A stretch of 5,374 nt of DNA. It comes from Lysobacterales bacterium (GTDB lineage: Bacteria > Pseudomonadota > Gammaproteobacteria > Xanthomonadales > Marinicellaceae). The notes beneath the pieces are model-generated. The model made no database searches and was not told the origin of the DNA. It saw only the letters and a list, made by a program, of their open reading frames with translations. The stretch spans positions 1 through 5,374 of the forward strand of contig JALWML010000212.1 of assembly GCA_027083915.1 (NCBI GenBank). The letters are read 5' to 3'. The position numbers and the translations under genes were made by a program. Numbering within the stretch: the stretch's first letter is position 1; each line of letters starts with the position of its first letter. This document shows, one piece after another, positions 1 to 4,098 of this stretch.

Positions 1-83
1 CTTAAACTAACTTCTTCCTCACTTTGTTGTCCTTGCACATGCAAAGATAGTAAGATAAAGATAAGAATGTAGGCTTTAGACAT
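1..83 (-). CDS. N-terminus of a divergent exported protein (partial)
   Basis: Reading leftwards from an ATG at 83-81, the frame stays open for 27 codons to the window edge. It begins MSKAYILIFILLSLHVQGQQ and continues SEEEVSL. This is a classic short signal peptide: one lysine at position 3, a hydrophobic core over about residues 4-14, then a plausible signal peptidase I site near V-Q-G/Q or just after it. The following residues are polar and acidic. No good Shine-Dalgarno sequence precedes the ATG, but a well-formed promoter lies just upstream on the same strand. In gammaproteobacteria the gene cluster divergent from yibN contains gpmI and the murein-hydrolase activator envC. An exported, polar, possibly coiled-coil protein would fit an EnvC-like product, but 27 residues cannot establish this, and the identity is left open. 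Confidence 0.55.
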   Translation of the reverse strand, partial: MSKAYILIFILLSLHVQGQQSEEEVSL

Positions 84-110
84 GAAATTATAGACAGAAA
101 ACGAAACGTT

Positions 111-140
111 ATTATAAAATGCATGACTCTTTTTTAACAA
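111..140 (-). promoter_or_regulatory. Sigma70-type promoter for the leftward exported-protein gene
   Basis: On the minus strand, TTGTTA (140-135) is followed after 18 bases by a consensus TATAAT (116-111). Transcription would start near 104, giving a leader of about 20 bases before the ATG at 83. Position and orientation fit the divergent signal-peptide gene. This is motif reading only. Confidence 0.5.
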
Positions 141-158
141 GAAAAACTTGAACAGTAC

Positions 159-186
159 TTGAAATTGGTTTTTTAAACCCTATAAA
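159..186 (+). promoter_or_regulatory. Sigma70-type promoter for the rhodanese gene, with repeats around it
   Basis: TTGAAA (159-164) and TATAAA (181-186) are separated by 16 bases, giving a predicted start near 193, about 23 bases before the rhodanese ATG. The spacer contains a small palindrome, GGTTT-ttt-AAACC (167-179). The heptamer ACTTGAA occurs three times here, at 146-152, 157-163 (overlapping the -35) and 191-197. Such features can mark regulator binding, but all are short and AT-rich. Confidence 0.45.
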
Positions 187-215
187 GTCAACTTGAAGAG
201 TTTTGGGAAATTTAT

Positions 216-638
216 ATGGCACAATTAGCAGAGTTTATTGGCAATCATTTATTATTATCATTAGCCTTTATGGTAACTTTTTTTCTATTGGTAATGATGA
301 CTTTGTCAGAAAAAATGCAGGCTTTTAAAAGTATCAACCCTGCACAACTAACTCAATTAGTGAATCATCAAAATGCCATAGTTATTGATACAAGAACTCC
401 TGATGCATTTGCTCAAGGACATATTACGAATGCAATAAACATCCCGTTAAGTGATTTTACCTCTAATTCTGTACCACTAGATAAATACAAAGATAAGACT
501 GTTATTACGTATTGTGTCAGCGGAGTTACAGCACGTTCAGCATGTAAAAAACTCATCAATGCAGGTGTTCAAAATGTATATAATTTAGCAGGTGGAATAA
601 ACGCATGGACTGGCGATAAATTGCCAGTTGTAAAATAA
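216..638 (+). CDS. yibN: YibN-like membrane-anchored rhodanese-domain protein
   Basis: This 140-residue protein has one N-terminal hydrophobic segment (about residues 11-30) followed by a single rhodanese domain (about 38-138). The domain shows the usual landmarks: VIDTRTPDAFAQGHI (residues 55-69), with the conserved D-x-R and the G-H-I, then INIPL, and the catalytic loop YCVSGVTA with Cys100. The C-terminal signature L-A-G-G-I-N-A-W (124-131) is intact. Rhodaneses carry sulfur as a persulfide on this cysteine and pass it to acceptors such as cyanide or thiols; the physiological partner of YibN is not clear. The loop C-x-S-G-V-T-A resembles that of mercaptopyruvate/thiosulfate sulfurtransferases more than the C-x-S-G-x-R loop common in single-domain rhodaneses. 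Its position upstream of secB-gpsA matches the gammaproteobacterial yibN locus. A purine run GGGAAA (205-210) can serve as ribosome-binding site. Domain assignment is firm; the symbol is by position and architecture. Confidence 0.88.
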   Translation: MAQLAEFIGNHLLLSLAFMVTFFLLVMMTLSEKMQAFKSINPAQLTQLVNHQNAIVIDTRTPDAFAQGHITNAINIPLSDFTSNSVPLDKYKDKTVITYCVSGVTARSACKKLINAGVQNVYNLAGGINAWTGDKLPVVK

Positions 639-753
639 TCATAATTGGAAGCAACAAAACTTTCATGAGGACTTTACCTATCTTTATCTATATTCTATAC
701 GAAGATATAAAGCCCATTAATAAAATATTTAATAAATCTAACTAGGAGTCATT

Positions 754-1236
754 ATGACTGAAGAAAACAAAGCAGCACAAGCTGCAAACCCAGAAAACGC
801 ACCACAGATGTCAATTCAAAAATTGTACGTAAAAGATGTATCTTTTGAAACACCTAATGCGCCAGATATTTTTAATGAAAAAGGGCAACCAGAAATCAAA
901 ATGAATCTTAACCAAAAAGTTAAGAAGATTGCTGATGATCTCTATGAAATTGTTTTGTCCGTTACAGTAACTTGCAAAATTTTAGAAAAAACCGCCTATT
1001 TGGTTGAAGTGCAACAAGCAGGTATTTTTGCTTTACAAAATTTTGAAGATAATATATTACACCAAGTATTAGGAACTTATTGCCCTAATGTGTTATTCCC
1101 TTATGCACGCCAAACAGTTTCTGACTTAGTCATGAATGGTGGTTTCCAACCTCTATTACTACAACCAGTTAACTTTGATCAATTGTACGCTCAGCAATTA
1201 CAGCAAGCACAAGCTGAATCTGCTACAAAGCAATAA
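754..1236 (+). CDS. secB: Protein-export chaperone SecB
   Basis: SecB is a cytosolic tetrameric chaperone that holds precursor proteins unfolded and delivers them to SecA for Sec translocation. At 160 residues it has normal length. Family landmarks are clear: VKDVSFETPNAP (26-37), the ADDLYEIVLSVTVT strand region (60-73), VEVQQAGIF (84-92), the hallmark YCPNVLFPYAR (109-119), and LLQPVNFDQLY (135-145), followed by a glutamine/alanine-rich C-terminal tail. Two features differ modestly from E. coli SecB: an N-terminal extension rich in Ala, Asn and Glu, and a tail that ends SATKQ. A strong Shine-Dalgarno sequence, AGGAG (744-748), lies 5 bases before the ATG and fixes the start. The 115-base gap to the rhodanese gene contains no glutaredoxin gene (grxC), unlike E. 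coli. gpsA starts 6 bases downstream, so the two are very probably co-transcribed. Confidence 0.97.
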   Translation: MTEENKAAQAANPENAPQMSIQKLYVKDVSFETPNAPDIFNEKGQPEIKMNLNQKVKKIADDLYEIVLSVTVTCKILEKTAYLVEVQQAGIFALQNFEDNILHQVLGTYCPNVLFPYARQTVSDLVMNGGFQPLLLQPVNFDQLYAQQLQQAQAESATKQ

Positions 1237-1242
1237 TCAGGC

Positions 1243-2232
1243 ATGGTATTTACAGTAATTGGTGCCGGATCTTGGGGAACAGCCCTTGCTATGCAAATGG
1301 CAAGAAATGGCACCACTTACTTGTGGGGTAGGAATACGCAGCACATTAAAGATATGCAAGCTTCGCGTACAAACGAAGCCTATTTGCCGGGAATAAAATT
1401 CCCTCCAGATCTCATACTAGAATCTGATTTAAATAAAGCAATATCTCAGTCCGAAGCAATACTTGTTGTTTCACCCTCTCACGCTTTTGCTGAAATATTA
1501 CATAAGATTAAACCTCTTATTGGCGATAGACCTTTAGCATGGGCATCAAAAGGTTTTGAGCCCGGTTCTGGGCGATTTCTGCATGAAGTAGCGCAAGAAA
1601 TTTTAGGCAATCAAAAACCAATTGCATTAGTAACTGGTCCATCTTTTGCTCAAGATGTTGCAGAAGGTAAACCAACGTTAGTTACTGTAGCAAGCACGCA
1701 TAATGATTTTGCACATGAAGTTGCACATGCGCTTCATAATGATAAGTTTAGAGTCTATTTGTCCGATGATATTATAGGAGCGGAACTAGGCGGAGCAGTT
1801 AAGAATGTACTAGCCTTGGCTACTGGGATTTGTGATGGAATGCAACTTGGCGACAATACTCGTGCAGCTATTCTAACGCGTGGAATGGCAGAAATGATGC
1901 GCTTAGGCAAAGCCATGAATTGCCGCTCAGAAACATTAATGGGTCTATCTGGCTTAGGAGATCTTGTATTAACCTGTACTGGCGATTTATCTCGCAATCG
2001 ACGCATGGGTTTAGCACTTGGACGAGGGCAAACGATAGAACAAGCAAAGAAAGATATTGGTCAAGTTGTAGAAGGGATTGGTACTGCAGATGAAGTCGTA
2101 AGATTGGCAAAGAAATTCAAAGTAGACATGCCTATATCAGCACATGTGTGGAAAGTCGTTAATGGTAAAATGACTCCATCCGAAGCTGTTAAAGAACTTA
2201 TGTCTCGGGGTCCACGACAAGAATTTGAATAA
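1243..2232 (+). CDS. gpsA: NAD(P)-dependent glycerol-3-phosphate dehydrogenase GpsA
   Basis: GpsA reduces dihydroxyacetone phosphate to sn-glycerol-3-phosphate in the cytosol, supplying the backbone for phospholipid synthesis. The 329-residue length is typical. Visible landmarks are the Rossmann motif GAGSWGTALA (7-16), ASKGFE with Lys103, TGPSFAQDVA (131-140), GGAVKNVLALATGI (183-196) with Lys187 corresponding to the catalytic lysine, and SGLGDLVLTCTGDLSRNRRMG (236-256), which contacts substrate and cofactor. VEGIGTA (277-283) is also present. The gene lies 6 bases after secB, the conserved gammaproteobacterial arrangement. Only a weak CAGG precedes its ATG, so translation may depend on coupling to secB. 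There is no obvious terminator in the 108 bases after it, so read-through into the lipoprotein gene is possible. Two minus-strand open frames inside it (about 1755-2110) are not genes. Confidence 0.98.
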   Translation: MVFTVIGAGSWGTALAMQMARNGTTYLWGRNTQHIKDMQASRTNEAYLPGIKFPPDLILESDLNKAISQSEAILVVSPSHAFAEILHKIKPLIGDRPLAWASKGFEPGSGRFLHEVAQEILGNQKPIALVTGPSFAQDVAEGKPTLVTVASTHNDFAHEVAHALHNDKFRVYLSDDIIGAELGGAVKNVLALATGICDGMQLGDNTRAAILTRGMAEMMRLGKAMNCRSETLMGLSGLGDLVLTCTGDLSRNRRMGLALGRGQTIEQAKKDIGQVVEGIGTADEVVRLAKKFKVDMPISAHVWKVVNGKMTPSEAVKELMSRGPRQEFE

Positions 2233-2340
2233 ACCCTCTTTGGATATTCTTAATTCATGCTAGATTCAGTTTAAATTCATCTTATTTGTGAGATAATTTA
2301 CGAATTATTATTTTGTTTACTAAATTTAGCGAGAAATATT

Positions 2341-2859
2341 GTGAAAAAAAGTATATTTTTATTAACTGCCTTCAGTTTCATCAGTGCCTGCTCTACAACA
2401 CCAACTGTTTTAAAGGGAGAATTTGCTAATATTTCAGCCTCAACGGCGACTTCTACTCATGTTATGGATAAAAAAGTCCGATGGTCAGGTTTGGTTGTAA
2501 AAACACATAATCAAAAAACACGTACCTGCTTCGAAATTATAGAAATGGAAAACAACAAATCAAGCCTAAGACCAAAACGCATTATCAAATCAAACAATAC
2601 AAGTTCTCGCTTTTTAGCCTGTAAAGATGGTTTTATGGAACCTGTAGCATTCAATAAACGTTTAGTTACCATAACCGGTGATATCGTTGCTTATACCAAA
2701 CAAAACATAGGTGAGTACGAAACAGAATACCCTATTGTTAAAAGTGAAATCATCTATATTTGGCAAAAACAACCTCGAATTAATTATATGGCCTATCCAA
2801 GTTATATCCCATTACATTTCAACTGTTACATGAGCTTATATCCTGGGTTTTGTTATTAA
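2341..2859 (+). CDS. slp: Slp-family outer-membrane lipoprotein
   Basis: This is a 172-residue lipoprotein with a GTG start, preceded by a weak GCGAGA at 2329-2334. The signal peptide MKKSIFLLTAFSFISAC has a lipobox I-S-A-C with the lipidated Cys17. A serine follows at +2, compatible with outer-membrane sorting. The body shows the Slp/YeaY pattern: a small beta domain with V-R-W-S-G (46-50) matching the R-x-G-G strand of E. coli Slp, F-L-A-C-K-D-G-F-M-E-P (91-101) matching its S-G-F-L-D-P, then L-V-T-I-T-G (108-113), E-Y-E-T-E-Y-P-I-V (125-133) and I-W (140-141). Slp proteins are induced by starvation or acid in enterics, but their biochemical role is not well defined. The C-terminal tail (about 148-172) is rich in Tyr and Pro and carries two cysteines (162 and 171), in addition to Cys63 and Cys94. 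It could be a stand-alone gene or follow gpsA by read-through. Family assignment is by recalled motif similarity. Confidence 0.78.
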   Translation: MKKSIFLLTAFSFISACSTTPTVLKGEFANISASTATSTHVMDKKVRWSGLVVKTHNQKTRTCFEIIEMENNKSSLRPKRIIKSNNTSSRFLACKDGFMEPVAFNKRLVTITGDIVAYTKQNIGEYETEYPIVKSEIIYIWQKQPRINYMAYPSYIPLHFNCYMSLYPGFCY

Positions 2860-2901
2860 ATCATCTTGAGTCTAATATTATTGTCTTTTGAAATACTTAG
2901 C

Positions 2902-2924
2902 AAGACCTTTGCATAACTATGCAA
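2902..2924. repeat. Solitary terminal-repeat copy and overlapping palindrome
   Basis: Positions 2902-2918 read AAGACCTTTGCATAACT, nearly the same as the left end of the MITE at 2976-2992 (15 of 17 identical, including an exact 11-base core TTTGCATAACT). It also matches the inverted right end at 14 of 17. No matching right end of its own is visible before 2976. It overlaps a perfect palindrome, TTGCATA-ac-TATGCAA (2909-2924). The likely reading is a remnant of an older or truncated insertion of the same family. Confidence 0.6.
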
Positions 2925-2930
2925 TTAAGC

Positions 2931-2942
2931 TTGACAAGTCAA
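2931..2942. repeat. Short perfect palindrome TTGAC-aa-GTCAA
   Basis: A 12-base perfect inverted repeat lies 6 bases after the previous palindrome. It recalls a Crp/Fnr-type site (TTGAT-N4-ATCAA), but its half-sites are separated by 2 bases rather than 4, and it is more than 300 bases upstream of the regulator gene. No T-run follows, so it is not a terminator. Function is unassigned. Confidence 0.35.
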
Positions 2943-3016
2943 AACACATCAATCCTTTAACTTTTCCTATTTTTAGAGACTTTTGCATAACTCTGGGACG
3001 GTGGAAAAAAGAATGA

Positions 3017-3076
3017 AAAATACTTCAGGAAAGTATTTTCACGTTAGCCCCGCAGGGGTGCAACCCATGGATGGGT
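3017..3076. repeat. Three consecutive hairpins inside the MITE
   Basis: Three stems follow in series. AAAATACTT (3017-3025) pairs with AAGTATTTT (3031-3039) across a 5-base loop. CCCC (3048-3051) pairs with GGGG (3055-3058) across GCA. ACCCAT (3063-3068) pairs with ATGGGT (3071-3076) across GG. All are perfect and closely spaced, so either strand's transcript could fold here. The G+C-rich part stands out against the AT-rich surroundings. None is followed by a T-run typical of an intrinsic terminator. Confidence 0.55.
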
Positions 3077-3115
3077 AGAATCAAAAAGCTCCAATCAAGA
3101 CAAAAAATGAGTCGA

Positions 3116-3186
3116 ATAGCACGCTATATGCGAATTTTTTAACGCAGAGTGGAGTTTTTTGCAACTTTTTTACTCGTTACACGAGT
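3116..3186. repeat. Further inverted repeats in the right half of the MITE
   Basis: ATAGC-ac-GCTAT (3116-3127) and ACTCGT-tac-ACGAGT (3172-3186) are both perfect. The second is flanked by TTGCAAC on the left and GTTGTGCAA on the right, so the right end of the element may fold as a longer imperfect hairpin. These probably belong to the parent insertion sequence's terminal region. Confidence 0.45.
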
Positions 3187-3258
3187 TGTGCAAAGATCTC
3201 TTTTAGTTTTAAAAGTGATATAAGTCTTCTAATTTATTTCAGTTCATCGCTATTTGTT

Positions 3259-3264
3259 TATAAT
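3259..3264 (+). promoter_or_regulatory. Candidate -10 of the Dnr-type regulator gene
   Basis: A consensus TATAAT lies about 26 bases before the regulator's ATG, with predicted transcription start near 3271 and a leader of only about 19 bases. No good -35 is present at 16-18 bases upstream (the region reads around ATTTCAG), so the promoter may be weak or need an activator. I found no TTGAT-N4-ATCAA box near it. The MITE ends 58 bases upstream of this element. Confidence 0.45.
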
Positions 3265-3289
3265 GGCAATAATTTACTAAAATGATGTT

Positions 3290-3997
3290 ATGTTAGATAG
3301 AATACTTAATGCACCTATTATTGCTAATTTAAAGCAATGCCATTTATTCAAAGCCATGAATGAGCAGCAGTTTAACGAAGTTATACTGCATTGTCGGTTA
3401 CAAACTTTAAAACCAGAACAATTGTTGTTTCAGCAAGATTCTGAGTTAACTCATATCTATTATTTGTATGATGGCGCGATTAAACTTTTTCGTTCAACAC
3501 GTAATGGCAATGAAAAAATCATTGAAGTGGTTCAAGCAGGAAAACCTTTTGCAGAGGGTGTGTTATTTGCTGGTTCCCCAAAATATCCCGTTTCTTCCAT
3601 TGCAATGAAACAAAGTATTGTAGTTAGCATTAATGCTAACAAATACCTGAATACTTTAAAAAGTTCTAACGATTTGTGTATCAATATGTTAGGGCATTTA
3701 TCCCAACGATTGCATTGGATGTTAAAAGAACTTGATAAACAAACCCTTCACAATGCCTCTTTTCGAATTGTGGATTATTTTTTGAATCAGGTAGCTGAAA
3801 ACATAGATTCGGCTTATGACCTTTGTTTAACTATACCCAAGCGTGACATAGCCTCAAGACTTTCCATTAAACCAGAAACCTTCTCACGGGCTCTAAAGTC
3901 TTTATACAAAAAGGGGTTAATTGATATGAAAGATAATCATATTATTTTAAAAAATGTCCACAAGTTACGCGAACTCGTTGAGTTAGAAGAAATTTAA
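3290..3997 (+). CDS. dnr: Dnr-type Crp/Fnr-family transcription regulator (denitrification)
   Basis: The 235-residue protein has the Crp/Fnr layout: a cyclic-nucleotide-like beta-roll sensor domain (about 19-125), a dimerisation helix (about 126-152) and a C-terminal winged helix-turn-helix (about 181-222). Family landmarks include CHLFKAMNEQQF (17-28), YYLYDGAIKLFR (57-68), F-A-E-G (87-90), and the HTH DIASRLSIKPETFSRALKSL (186-205). Recognition-helix residues Glu196, Ser199 and Arg200 match the E-x-x-S-R of FNR and Dnr, predicting TTGAT-N4-ATCAA targets. The N-terminal cysteine cluster of FNR is absent, so oxygen sensing through a 4Fe-4S cluster is excluded. By similarity to Pseudomonas Dnr it probably senses nitric oxide through haem. 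It converges on nirS, the classical Dnr target. No clear Shine-Dalgarno sequence precedes the ATG, but the distance from Met1 to the H-L-F motif agrees with Dnr. An oxygen-independent Fnr paralogue is the alternative. Confidence 0.85.
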   Translation: MLDRILNAPIIANLKQCHLFKAMNEQQFNEVILHCRLQTLKPEQLLFQQDSELTHIYYLYDGAIKLFRSTRNGNEKIIEVVQAGKPFAEGVLFAGSPKYPVSSIAMKQSIVVSINANKYLNTLKSSNDLCINMLGHLSQRLHWMLKELDKQTLHNASFRIVDYFLNQVAENIDSAYDLCLTIPKRDIASRLSIKPETFSRALKSLYKKGLIDMKDNHIILKNVHKLRELVELEEI

Positions 3998-4003
3998 AGA
4001 GGA

Positions 4004-4038
4004 TATTAACCCGGCAGCATAATACCTCCGGGTTAATA
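4004..4038. other. Perfect 11-bp hairpin after the regulator gene
   Basis: TATTAACCCGG (4004-4014) pairs perfectly with CCGGGTTAATA (4028-4038) across a 13-base loop. It starts 6 bases after the regulator's stop codon. Neither strand has a T-run directly after the stem, so it is not a standard intrinsic terminator by itself. It abuts and shares three bases with the terminator that follows. It may stabilise the 3' end of either transcript, act as a back-up stop, or be a protein-binding palindrome. Confidence 0.6.
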
Positions 4039-4079
4039 CAAAAAAAGGCTGTCACATGAAATGACAGCCTTTTTTGTAT
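4036..4079. terminator. Bidirectional intrinsic terminator between dnr and nirS
   Basis: AAAAAAGGCTGTCA (4041-4054) pairs perfectly with TGACAGCCTTTTTT (4062-4075) across the 7-base loop CATGAAA. The stem core GGCTGTCA/TGACAGCC is flanked by an A-run on one side and a T-run on the other, so both strands end in a hairpin followed by uridines. It sits between two converging genes and should terminate both. ATAC/GTAT outside the runs can extend the pairing with one bulged base. Confidence 0.92.
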
Positions 4080-4098
4080 TTTAGTGAGATACTAAAAC

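Larger units (their letters stand above)
2976..3200. mobile_element. MITE-like non-autonomous element, 225 bp
   Basis: The element begins GAGACTTTTGCATAACTC (2976-2993) and ends with the inverted counterpart at 3183-3200, whose reverse complement is GAGATCTTTGCACAACTC. The two ends match at 15 of 18 positions. It is flanked by a perfect 5-bp direct repeat, TTTTA (2971-2975 and 3201-3205), which may be the target-site duplication. The interior has no ORF of useful length but is full of inverted repeats. Ends starting GAGA(C/T)(C/T)TTTGCA resemble those of IS5-superfamily insertion sequences from memory, so it was probably mobilised in trans by such a transposase; none is encoded in this window. 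It sits between the lipoprotein gene and the Dnr-type regulator. The 5-bp repeat is AT-rich, so it is supporting rather than decisive evidence. Confidence 0.72.

Noticed and set aside
681..716. CTTTAT...ATAAAG inverted repeat between the rhodanese gene and secB as a terminator
   Set aside because: The stem has only about 6 A-T-rich pairs with a 19-base loop and no T-run. It would not be stable enough to terminate transcription.
1755..2110. Two open frames of 80-83 codons on the minus strand
   Set aside because: Both lie entirely inside gpsA, which has strong protein-level motifs throughout. Their translations show no recognisable domain, and neither has a convincing ribosome-binding site.
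2931..2942. TTGAC-aa-GTCAA as a Dnr/FNR binding site
   Set aside because: Half-site spacing is 2 bases instead of 4, and it is too far upstream of the regulator's promoter for direct control. It is kept only as an unexplained palindrome.
3109..3141. Short frame in the MITE starting ATGAGTCGAATAGC
   Set aside because: It encodes only about 11 codons before a stop, lies across an inverted repeat and has no ribosome-binding site.
3215..3228. GTGAT-ataa-GTCTT as an FNR-type box upstream of dnr
   Set aside because: The right half matches ATCAA at only 2 of 5 positions, so there is no support for autoregulation through this site.
2860..3289. CRISPR array or structured RNA gene in the gene-free stretch
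   Set aside because: There are no regularly spaced identical repeats. The hairpins fall within an element bounded by inverted repeats, which a MITE explains better.
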